From an uncultured Bacilli bacterium (lineage in GTDB: Bacteria; Bacillota_I; Bacilli_A; RF39; UBA660): a stretch of DNA of 64,000 nt. The position numbers and the translations under genes are program-made. Shown here one piece after another: positions 15,742 through 24,404 of the stretch; position 1 is the stretch's first letter; the number at the start of each line of letters is the position of its first letter. The notes beneath the pieces are model-generated. The model searched no databases and was not told the DNA's origin. It worked only from the letters and a program-made list of their open reading frames with translations. The DNA lies in NCBI GenBank assembly GCA_934182615.1, contig CAKPRO010000005.1:1-64000 (forward strand). Reading direction: 5' to 3'.

Positions 15742-18459
15742 TTATTTCAATATTTTCAACCATTTTTCTGTTATTTTTTCTTTTGAAAATTCGTAAGCTG
15801 TATTCTTTGCTTCTTTTCCCAATTTAGTTCTTAACTTCTCATCTTTAATAACTTGTTCTATTTTATTTATATACTCTTTTTCATTACGATTGTTTATTAT
15901 ATAACCATTTTTATTATTTTTTATTATATCATCTGTCCCACTATCAGTATGATAAGCTATGCATGGCACACCATAACTCATAGCTTCTAGTAATACCATT
16001 GGTAATCCCTCAGATATAGAAGCCATCAAGAATAAACTTGATTCTAACATATATTTTTCAATTTCTTCTTTATTTTTATAACCAGTTAATATTACTCTAT
16101 CTTCAAGTTTTGACTCTTCTATTAATTTATTAAGATTATTATATTCTTTACCATCACCTATTATATATAATTTCCAATCATTTTCTTTTAATTTTGAAAA
16201 TGCTTTAATTATATCATCATTTCTTTTTCCTTCATCTAATCTACTAACAGTAATAATATTTTTATCTTTTAATTTACTTTCTTTATTTGGTATTTCATAT
16301 AGCATATTAGGCATTAATATCACTTTAGTATGATCATTATTTCCTTTTAAGAAATCTTTATAATCTTTTTCTAATGTCTTAGTTAAAGCAAATAAATAAT
16401 CAATATTATTATACTTATGTTTTATTACATTTATATATTTATTATTATTGTTATGATAATGATGTTCCTGGGCAATTTTTACACTATAATTATTTCCATA
16501 TCTGCTAAGTAGTACACTAAATTCCCATCTAGTAGATATAATATATTTGGCATCACAATTAATTATGTACTTAATAACTTTAATTTTCTTTTTAATTAAT
16601 ATATCTGAAGCTTTTATTCCCTCTTTTAATGTTTTAATGAACTTACGTTTATGTATGGCATTTGTAAATTCTTCTTTATTAGGTGCACCATCATATAAAT
16701 ATTTAATTTTAACTTTATCATTAAGTTTACTAGCTTGATTTTTATCTAATTTATAGAATGACATAATTTCAATATCATATTTATCACATAAACTATTGGC
16801 TGTATTAATGGTTGAACTTTCTATTCCACCATAACCTAAATGAAGAAGTAGGAAAGATATTTTATTATTACTTGTTTTACCATTCTTAATCTCATCATAT
16901 AATCCTGCTAATGATAATGCAAGAACTGTTGATGGAAGAATAATTCCAAAAACATGACCTGCAAATAAAGATATTAATGTCATAAAACTTGCGGTTAACG
17001 CTAAAGATGTCCCAAAGATTGTTAGTTTCCTTCTGATATTTAATAAAATTATAAGTAAAGAATATAACAATATAAATACATAAGGAAGTAAAAATAATAT
17101 TGTACCAATATATCCAAACCAAATATTTTGACCTACAAAATCAACCTCTAAATAAGGAAATTCAGATGAATATCCTATACCAAGCCATCTATCTTTTTTA
17201 TCATTATGTTTTTCTATATAATTCATATATATTTTTTCTTTAAATTTTCTATAATTTGTAAGCTCAGACACTGGTTCCTTAACGGTATTAAACCAAAAAT
17301 CAAAATTTTCTCTTATAGGGTAAAATTTTATATATGATTCAGGTATTTCAAATTTTTTAGGACAATCATTCATGTATTCAATTAGATAATCCTTTTCATA
17401 ACTTTCAATTTTATTTTTTTTCATTAATGTTTGTAATGATATATTATACTCTTTTTCAAGTTCAATTGCTCTATCATTTAAACAAGATTTTGAAACACTA
17501 TTATCAATAAACTGATTAATATCATCATTTTTTAAATTGTCAACATATCCATCCAATTTGTATTTAATTGGTGAATAAGAAAATATAAACATTATAATTG
17601 CCAGATATATAAGAAAGATAAAACTCTTTTTAGTTAAAGTTTTTTCCTTGTTAACTATATATCTTATTAAACTATACACATATATCGCAGCAATGGATAG
17701 AATTATTGCAAAAAAAGCAGTTTTAGTGGATAACATAATTGCCGCTAAAATTTTAATAAAATAAGATAAATAATAACTAATTTTATCTTTATATAACGTA
17801 TAAAATGAAGAAACAAATAACAATCCACCAAGAATAGCTGATACTTGGTTAGTAGAATAAAATAATCCTCTAGAGGTATATAAGTCTACACTATTAACAT
17901 CAAAATTAGTGAACCAAGAAAAGATACTTCCTTTAATTCTAACTATACCTTCATAACTTGAAGAATACGCTACAAGTGCAATACCGCAAACGTTTGTTAC
18001 AACAATAATTAAACTAAAAATAAAACTAATTTTTGATAGAACATCTACAATATCTTTAGATTTTAATTGAGAACGCATATACACAAATAATATAATTAAA
18101 GGTAATACATAGGCCCTAAAAATATAATAAACTTCTTTAAATATTGACATATTGTAATTTATATATTTTACATCAACTAATGACATGATATAATTGCAAT
18201 GAATAAATATATACAACAAGTATAATAATATTAAAGCAATAAATTTCCATGTAAAAATTTTTTTATTTTCTCTTGTATACTTATAAAATAACATTGCAAA
18301 AAGAAAAAACGTAAATAAGAAATTAAAAATTTCAACAAAAGAAATACCAAACAACTCAAATTTATTTCCAACCAAGGCTCTATAAATATCAAAAAAAGGA
18401 AGGATAAAAATAGAGTATAATATTATTTTATTATAATTTTTATAAATTTTATCAAGCAT
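15742..18459 (-). CDS. Wzy-like O-antigen polymerase/ligase fused to GT4 glycosyltransferase
   Basis: A 905-residue protein made of two usually separate units. Residues 1-520 are polytopic (about 12 helices), with a large outer loop at roughly 300-415 containing WLGIGYSSEFPYLE, the layout of Wzy/WaaL O-antigen polymerases and ligases. Residues about 535-905 are a GT4 (GT-B fold) enzyme: HLGYGGIESSTINTANSL, VSRLDEGKRNDDIIKAF, LYIIGDGKEY, ILTGYKN and SISEGLPMVLLEAMSYGVPC with the E-x7-E motif. No frame break or internal stop separates the halves. Confidence 0.85.
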   Translation of the reverse strand: MLDKIYKNYNKIILYSIFILPFFDIYRALVGNKFELFGISFVEIFNFLFTFFLFAMLFYKYTRENKKIFTWKFIALILLYLLYIFIHCNYIMSLVDVKYINYNMSIFKEVYYIFRAYVLPLIILFVYMRSQLKSKDIVDVLSKISFIFSLIIVVTNVCGIALVAYSSSYEGIVRIKGSIFSWFTNFDVNSVDLYTSRGLFYSTNQVSAILGGLLFVSSFYTLYKDKISYYLSYFIKILAAIMLSTKTAFFAIILSIAAIYVYSLIRYIVNKEKTLTKKSFIFLIYLAIIMFIFSYSPIKYKLDGYVDNLKNDDINQFIDNSVSKSCLNDRAIELEKEYNISLQTLMKKNKIESYEKDYLIEYMNDCPKKFEIPESYIKFYPIRENFDFWFNTVKEPVSELTNYRKFKEKIYMNYIEKHNDKKDRWLGIGYSSEFPYLEVDFVGQNIWFGYIGTILFLLPYVFILLYSLLIILLNIRRKLTIFGTSLALTASFMTLISLFAGHVFGIILPSTVLALSLAGLYDEIKNGKTSNNKISFLLLHLGYGGIESSTINTANSLCDKYDIEIMSFYKLDKNQASKLNDKVKIKYLYDGAPNKEEFTNAIHKRKFIKTLKEGIKASDILIKKKIKVIKYIINCDAKYIISTRWEFSVLLSRYGNNYSVKIAQEHHYHNNNNKYINVIKHKYNNIDYLFALTKTLEKDYKDFLKGNNDHTKVILMPNMLYEIPNKESKLKDKNIITVSRLDEGKRNDDIIKAFSKLKENDWKLYIIGDGKEYNNLNKLIEESKLEDRVILTGYKNKEEIEKYMLESSLFLMASISEGLPMVLLEAMSYGVPCIAYHTDSGTDDIIKNNKNGYIINNRNEKEYINKIEQVIKDEKLRTKLGKEAKNTAYEFSKEKITEKWLKILK

Positions 18460-18460
18460 A

Positions 18461-19432
18461 CTATACTACTCCTTTCACTGCAAATAATAATTTTATTAGA
18501 TTATATTTTTTTCTATTTATTAATTTGTATATTATTTTTCTGTTTCTAGATAACGTTTCTATATATTTATTATTTCTAAAATTAGAAAAATTATTATTCA
18601 TATAATTCATTAATTTATCTATTACTTCCATTTTAGTTTTTTTGTCAGCTTTAGCATTAATAACCCTTACTATAGTTGATATATATATATGATCGATTGC
18701 TAAAAATTCTATTATGTCATAATATTTCTTATAATTTTTATCTTTTACTATTTCATTAAAGGCATCCAATATTTCTAAATTTCTTACAACATTGGAGTTA
18801 TTCATAGTGGAACCTTCTCTTAATAAATAATTATATAGTGGTTCATTAACATATCCTATTTTTTTTGCACTACATATTGCTTTTATAGAAAAATCAAAAT
18901 CTTCATACCAAACTTTACTTCTAAATTCTAATTTTTCCACTATACTCTTTTTATATATCTTATTCCATACAGCTTTTTTCCCAAGAAGAGCATTAATTTT
19001 ATTATCTTCATATTTTATAAACTCTAAATCTACCTTTTTATTTTTATAATCTTCACTAACATTATAATTACCACATATGGCAATATCTAAATTATCATTT
19101 ATTGCTTTATTATATAATTTTTCATACATATCTAGTTCAACATAATCATCAGAATCAACATATCCAATATATTCACCAGTAGCTTGTTTCAAGCCATAGT
19201 TTCTAGCAGAACCTTGTCCACCATTTTCCTTAATAAAAGATTTAACTTTATCAGGATATTTTTTTACGTATTCATCTATTATCTTTTGACTATTATCTTT
19301 TGTACCATCATTGACGACAATTATTTCTATATCATTCAACTTTTGATTTACCAAACTATTCAAACATTTTGAAATGTATTTTTCTACTCCGTATACCGGT
19401 ACTATAACACTAACTTTATATTTATTCATCAT
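18461..19432 (-). CDS. Family 2 glycosyltransferase
   Basis: About 323 residues from ATG 19432 (or 19429), the start overlapping the upstream stop. Typical GT2 domain: VSVIVPVYGVEKYISKCLNS, IIVVNDGTKDNS, GQGSARNYGLKQATGEYIGY followed by VDSDDYV (DxD). The C-terminal 120 residues are a helical extension. It is part of the repeat-unit operon; donor and acceptor cannot be told from sequence. Confidence 0.88.
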   Translation of the reverse strand: MMNKYKVSVIVPVYGVEKYISKCLNSLVNQKLNDIEIIVVNDGTKDNSQKIIDEYVKKYPDKVKSFIKENGGQGSARNYGLKQATGEYIGYVDSDDYVELDMYEKLYNKAINDNLDIAICGNYNVSEDYKNKKVDLEFIKYEDNKINALLGKKAVWNKIYKKSIVEKLEFRSKVWYEDFDFSIKAICSAKKIGYVNEPLYNYLLREGSTMNNSNVVRNLEILDAFNEIVKDKNYKKYYDIIEFLAIDHIYISTIVRVINAKADKKTKMEVIDKLMNYMNNNFSNFRNNKYIETLSRNRKIIYKLINRKKYNLIKLLFAVKGVV

Positions 19433-21377
19433 CGTTCGCACCAACCAATTCATCAATTAAATTATCTATTTTCTGAATCTGCTTTTCTATTGAAAATGTT
19501 TCTACATATTTTTTACCATGTTCGCTAAATTTTTTATATTCATCTTTATTATCTATCAAAAATTTAATATCATCTACATAATCCGCAATATTATCCGCTA
19601 TAAGTCCGCATTTTTGATTATCAGAAATTTCTATAACGCCACCAACATTAGTGGTAACAAATGGTTTGCCAAGAGTAATTGCTTCTACAAAAATAGTAGG
19701 AAAGCCCTCACTTTTTGAACATCCCAAAACAATATCACTATTATTTATATATGGGTATGGATTTGTTTTATATCCCAGTATTTCTACTTTATTTTCAAGT
19801 CCAAATTCTCTGATTTTTTCATCAATTTTGCTATCCAATTCTCCCTTGCCAATAAAGTTTAATTTAAAGTCAATATTATCATCATTTAGCATTTTAGCTA
19901 CTTCAACAGCGAAAATAGGATTCTTATTTTCGTCAAATCTATTTATAAATAATAAAGTAGGAACTTTTGATTTTGATAATTTAATTTCTCCTGCCTTTTG
20001 TATAATTTCTTTAGTGTTAAATCCATTATTTATTAAAACTAATTTATCAGAATATTCTGGATAAACATCGGTTAAAGAATTATATGTATTATTTGATATT
20101 GCCACGATTTTATCAGTGTATCTAAAACTTTTTTTCTGTAATAAATAATTTATTTTATTTTTATTTAAATCATAGATATCACCGTGAATCCAAGAAATGG
20201 TTTTAGTTTTTTTGCCAAGAAGAAATGTTGGAATCAAATAATTAAAAGATATTTCAACATCATAATTTTTTCTTATATATTTTTTTCTCAATATATCAGG
20301 AAATGTTTCAAGTATGATTTTATATAAAATCTTTTTAATTTTGGTATCATTTTGAGCATTAATGATAGGCGGTAATACAGTTATTCCATCATTGACATAT
20401 TCTTGTTTGATGTTTGCATTCCAATATTCAATTATATCTATTTTATACTTACTTGAATCAAGATTATTAACTATATTAGCTAGTATTTTTTCGGCACCAC
20501 CGCCATAACTAAACGACCAAATTATAAATAATAATTTCTTTTTATTATTGGAATTAAAATTAGATTCTTCATATGGTAAATTCAAATCAAGAAAATAAGG
20601 CGTATGTTCTTTGGCTTTTATCTGTTCCTTAGATGGTATCTCCATATAGTTACCGTAAAATTTTTTTAAATATTCATCTGTTTTTTCCGGAACAGGTAAT
20701 TTGGTATCTTCAAAATCAATATATCTAGGTTTTCCATATACACTTTTCTTTGCTTTGTTTTGTTCAAAACTATCTCCGTCAGCAATTGAAACCCAATATT
20801 CACTGCTATTGCAATCATATTTAAAACATCTTTTGGTTGTATATTTAAGTATTCTTTTTCTGCCAAAGATTTTCAAAATAATATTAAATATACCTCTAAG
20901 CACTTTATTATTAATAATATTTTTATTAGCAGATAACATAAAAGCCCTATTTATTTTTAAAATTTCTTCCTTAAATTTATTATCTGGACAACCTACTAAA
21001 GGAAAAACATCAACATATACAGAACGAACTATATCGATATCTTTATTACCCTCTTCAACTAAGGTAGTAGTTATATCTCTTATTTTAGAAAAAGATAAAT
21101 AATAATCTTTTTCTTTATCTGGCGTTTGTACATAATATTTGTTTTTATCTAATTCTTTTTCACATATATTTAAAAATTTAACATAGTTATCATATGTCAT
21201 GCCTATATCGAAATCATCGTCCCAAGGAATAAAGCCCTTATGTCTTATAGCGCCAAGTGCCGAACCATATAAAATATAATATTCTATATTATTCTTTCTA
21301 CACACCTCATCTATATCTTTAACAATGTCTAATATTTTCAACTGTAATTTTCTTTTATAATCTTTTTCTAACTTCAT
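19422..21377 (-). CDS. LicD phosphotransferase fused to GT4 glycosyltransferase
   Basis: A 651-residue fusion. Residues 1-270 are a LicD domain (YYILYGSALGAIRHKGFIPW followed by DDDFDIGM), the nucleotidyltransferase-fold family that transfers phosphocholine or similar groups from CDP carriers onto glycans. Residues about 278-651 are a GT4 enzyme (LLFIIWSFSYGGGAEKILAN, FINRFDENKNPIFAVEVA, FIGKGELDSKID, CSKSEGFPTIFVEAITLGKP). Two LicC-like cytidylyltransferases (24386-26203, 26219-27112) lie upstream and could supply the activated head group. The fusion suggests one polypeptide both adds a sugar and decorates it. Confidence 0.88.
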   Translation of the reverse strand: MKLEKDYKRKLQLKILDIVKDIDEVCRKNNIEYYILYGSALGAIRHKGFIPWDDDFDIGMTYDNYVKFLNICEKELDKNKYYVQTPDKEKDYYLSFSKIRDITTTLVEEGNKDIDIVRSVYVDVFPLVGCPDNKFKEEILKINRAFMLSANKNIINNKVLRGIFNIILKIFGRKRILKYTTKRCFKYDCNSSEYWVSIADGDSFEQNKAKKSVYGKPRYIDFEDTKLPVPEKTDEYLKKFYGNYMEIPSKEQIKAKEHTPYFLDLNLPYEESNFNSNNKKKLLFIIWSFSYGGGAEKILANIVNNLDSSKYKIDIIEYWNANIKQEYVNDGITVLPPIINAQNDTKIKKILYKIILETFPDILRKKYIRKNYDVEISFNYLIPTFLLGKKTKTISWIHGDIYDLNKNKINYLLQKKSFRYTDKIVAISNNTYNSLTDVYPEYSDKLVLINNGFNTKEIIQKAGEIKLSKSKVPTLLFINRFDENKNPIFAVEVAKMLNDDNIDFKLNFIGKGELDSKIDEKIREFGLENKVEILGYKTNPYPYINNSDIVLGCSKSEGFPTIFVEAITLGKPFVTTNVGGVIEISDNQKCGLIADNIADYVDDIKFLIDNKDEYKKFSEHGKKYVETFSIEKQIQKIDNLIDELVGANDDE

Positions 21378-21385
21378 TTTTGCAC

Positions 21386-22441
21386 CTACTCAAATTCTAC
21401 CGTTTCTTTAACATCATTATTTATTTCATATGGAAAATCATATAAATACTTTTTCAATTCTTTTTCGATTATCTTACTTTCTTCTTGATATTCTTTCTTT
21501 CTAAATAATTGTGTATTTTTTATTGATATATCAGGATTAAATCTTGATTTCTTATTTATGTGATCTTTACTGGTAAAGCCTAAAAATTTTGTTATTCTCT
21601 TTATTTCATCATCATAATTATATATTAAATCTTCAAATCTAATTCTTAATACTTTATTGGAATTACATTCTTTTTCACTTTCTCTCATTTCCTTATAAAA
21701 AGAACAAAATTCATTTACATCAAGTGGAAAAGGAACACAAATTTGTTTTTTTTGCCAAATATATTTATTTATTATAAATACATCTCTAGGATCTCTTTCC
21801 ACTACTATAGCTTTTAATCTGTCATCAAAATAATTATCTACTCTAAATAAATTAAATGGTAATAAAAATTGATCTAATATTATATTATCTTTCCCTTTTG
21901 ATACTACATCTATTATGTCATAAATATATTTATGAGACTCCTCATAAAACTTTTCAGGGGTTATATATGATATTCTCATGCCATCAGAATACTTTAAGAC
22001 CTTATTAAATTTGACTTTATTACCTGTCAATATTTTAATTGGTTTTCTTATCAATAATTTTAAAAGCATTTTAATATTTACCTCTTCATGCATATACCAA
22101 TATCCAGGAAAATTAAATTCTTGAATATGATTTATATATTCTTCTGTCATTTTCATGAAATTCGGGCTAATTATTTTTTGATAATTCCCTACCCACCAAA
22201 ATTTTTTGTTATATAATTTATTCATCTGTGTTTCAAAACTGCGTATTGCTTCATCACTTCTAATAGCATTATTGCCAATTAGCAATTTATCTTCCAAATC
22301 AAATAAACCATTTGGACAATGTAGAATTACATATTCATAACTCTTATACTCGTTTTGACAATCTCTAAATTCAGAAACTAAATCTGTAATAGCGGAAGAC
22401 CCACTACCCATATACCCCATTGGTACTATAATTCTTTTCAT
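21386..22441 (-). CDS. Sulfotransferase-like protein
   Basis: About 351 residues. The N-terminal MGYMGSGSSAITDLV is a phosphosulfate-type P-loop and VVERDPRDVFIIN is the 3'-phosphate binding motif of PAPS sulfotransferases (R-D-P-R-D); later IRFEDLIYNYDDEIKRI matches the downstream helix. It would move sulfate from PAPS to a carbohydrate hydroxyl. Start at ATG 22441, right after the flippase stop. Sulfated surface glycans are uncommon in Bacillota, and no PAPS synthesis genes are in this window. Confidence 0.75.
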   Translation of the reverse strand: MKRIIVPMGYMGSGSSAITDLVSEFRDCQNEYKSYEYVILHCPNGLFDLEDKLLIGNNAIRSDEAIRSFETQMNKLYNKKFWWVGNYQKIISPNFMKMTEEYINHIQEFNFPGYWYMHEEVNIKMLLKLLIRKPIKILTGNKVKFNKVLKYSDGMRISYITPEKFYEESHKYIYDIIDVVSKGKDNIILDQFLLPFNLFRVDNYFDDRLKAIVVERDPRDVFIINKYIWQKKQICVPFPLDVNEFCSFYKEMRESEKECNSNKVLRIRFEDLIYNYDDEIKRITKFLGFTSKDHINKKSRFNPDISIKNTQLFRKKEYQEESKIIEKELKKYLYDFPYEINNDVKETVEFE

Positions 22442-22442
22442 T

Positions 22443-23906
22443 TTACTTTCCACCTACTTTCAATTTACTTTTAAACTTATCTAAAATGAATAATAAGTTA
22501 TTATCTTTCTTTATGTATAAAATGATAAAATACATTAAAGAGCATAGCATAACAATAACAATTATATTTATATAAAAATTAAGATTTAAACTTCTAATTA
22601 TAAGAGAAATCGGAATAAATAACAAACTTAGTAATATATAAGTCATATTTTTCTTATTAAATATTCTAACGTCAATATTCATCTTTTTTCTAGCGTATGT
22701 ATAATGAATAATAAATATTGTTAATTCTACTAATCCAGTGGTAGCAAGTGCTGTTAATGGACTAAATATTTTAAATAATATCAACAAATAATTAATAATT
22801 AAATTGCTTATTCCACATATAAGTGATACTTTTAGTATTCTATCTTCTCTATCATTAGGATACATTACTAAATTATTCATTACAGATTCAAGTGAGATAA
22901 ATATTCTAGTAATACAAGCAATCATAAGTGGAACTATAGCCATCAAATATTTTTTTCCAGCATAAAGTATTATAGCCTCTTTTGATAAAACAAATACCCC
23001 TAAACACATTGGTACAATTATAAAAATCAATGACGATATAGAATTATTTAATTTTTCTTCGTATGTATCTTTACCTTCATTCTTTAATAAATATGATAAT
23101 CTAGGAATAGATACATTTATAATGGAATAAGGAATAGCAGATAATGTGCTAACTAAATAATAAGCTGTATAATATACAGTTACAGAAACATCATTTACAT
23201 ATTTTCCAAGCATTACCCTATCTAACTGACTATATAATAGATCAGCATTGGTTATAATCAAAACTGCAATTAAAGGTTTTACATATTTCTTTATTTGCAT
23301 TTTAGAGAAATCAAAAGGAATTCTATGTTTAGCATAAATGAAACTAATAATGTTATTTAAAAAATTAGTTAATGATACTACTACGGCATATATTACAATA
23401 TCATCAGGATTACGAACTGCTAATAATATTGCTAAAAAGTAAATAATTTTGACTATAATTGATTTTATAGTTATAAATTTATAATTTTCTAGAGCTTCAT
23501 TTACAAATTCAACATAAAAAACGTTTGAAATTATCTGTATAGACATCACTAAATATAATACTCTAGCTAATCCTACAGAAGTGATTAAACTAAATATCAA
23601 ATAAATAATTAAAACAAGCATATTCGACAAAAATGATATAACAAATAAATTAGTGAATAATTTTGATACCTTTTCTTTATCATTTCTTATTTTGCTTATT
23701 TCCCTAACACCCAGTGTATAAACGCCAAAACCTGCAAATGCTAAAAACATTTGAAAGTCTGCAAAAACTCTATTATATAATCCATACAAATCAACATCCA
23801 AAAGTCTCATAATATATGGTCCAATTATTAATGGTACTACTATATTGACCATACTTAACATTGATTTATATATTGTATTTTTAAATAATGTGTTTTTCTT
23901 TTCCAT
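22443..23906 (-). CDS. Wzx-type polysaccharide flippase
   Basis: A 487-residue polytopic protein with about 14 helices, of the RfbX/Wzx (MATE-like) superfamily. The N-terminal NTIYKSMLSMVNIVVPLIIG followed by PYIMRLL and the DLYSQLDRVMLGKYV stretch in the middle are typical. It moves lipid-linked repeat units across the membrane. It is the first gene of the operon and starts behind GGAGTGATAAG. Confidence 0.92.
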   Translation of the reverse strand: MEKKNTLFKNTIYKSMLSMVNIVVPLIIGPYIMRLLDVDLYGLYNRVFADFQMFLAFAGFGVYTLGVREISKIRNDKEKVSKLFTNLFVISFLSNMLVLIIYLIFSLITSVGLARVLYLVMSIQIISNVFYVEFVNEALENYKFITIKSIIVKIIYFLAILLAVRNPDDIVIYAVVVSLTNFLNNIISFIYAKHRIPFDFSKMQIKKYVKPLIAVLIITNADLLYSQLDRVMLGKYVNDVSVTVYYTAYYLVSTLSAIPYSIINVSIPRLSYLLKNEGKDTYEEKLNNSISSLIFIIVPMCLGVFVLSKEAIILYAGKKYLMAIVPLMIACITRIFISLESVMNNLVMYPNDREDRILKVSLICGISNLIINYLLILFKIFSPLTALATTGLVELTIFIIHYTYARKKMNIDVRIFNKKNMTYILLSLLFIPISLIIRSLNLNFYINIIVIVMLCSLMYFIILYIKKDNNLLFILDKFKSKLKVGGK

Positions 23907-24074
23907 CTTATCACTCCATGTACTAACAATATTTTACCATAATTTTCTTATTTTATAAAGAATTATCATATTCTTATTTTTTTATTATGTGCTTATTTAT
24001 CATTTTATGTATAGTATTTTAATTACTAATAAACTTATTGACAGAATAAAATTAATGTTGCGGTTTTAAAATAA

Positions 24075-24245
24075 TTATAATATAACTATTCTACTCATAA
24101 CCAAACAATATTTCTTGTTTAACACCTTATTGTTTTTATCAAGTAACCAGTAGTTATCATAAATACTGGCGTATATAAAAAATAAAGTTCTAGAAACATT
24201 GCTATATATATTATTTTCTAATATAGTTTTATCAATAAATATCAT
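24075..24245 (-). pseudogene. Probable gene remnant (56 codons, no RBS)
   Basis: In the 479-base gap between the flippase and the LicC-aminotransferase gene, a minus-strand frame from ATG 24245 reads MIFIDKTILENNIYSNVSRT and stays open for 56 codons, including a tyrosine- and tryptophan-containing stretch (ASIYDNYWLLDKNN). There is no Shine-Dalgarno sequence, so it is probably the end of a decayed gene. It shows no recognisable family. The rest of the gap (23907-24074) is AT-rich promoter-like sequence with TAAAAT near 23945 for the flippase operon. Confidence 0.3.
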
Positions 24246-24270
24246 ATCAGAAAGAATGAATATATATCAT

Positions 24271-24367
24271 CGAAAACACTACAATGTATTTTATTATATT
24301 TATATTCTTATAGTAACCTGTCCTCTACCATCATAGATAATTATACTATATTTTAATAGTGTTTTCA
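24271..24367. repeat. Inverted repeat GAAAACACT/AGTGTTTTC
   Basis: A 9-base perfect inverted repeat (24272-24280 and 24358-24366) separated by 77 bases, in the noncoding gap downstream of the LicC-aminotransferase terminator. Could mark a former mobile segment or be chance. Confidence 0.35.
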
Positions 24368-24378
24368 AGGCAATATAA

Positions 24379-24404
24379 AAGAATATTACTTTTTATTGTA
24401 ATAT
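24379..24404 (-). terminator. Terminator overlapping the end of the LicC-aminotransferase gene
   Basis: AGAATATTAC, loop of A/T, GTAATATTCT followed by TTTATA on the minus strand; the stem overlaps the last codons and stop at 24386. Confidence 0.75.
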
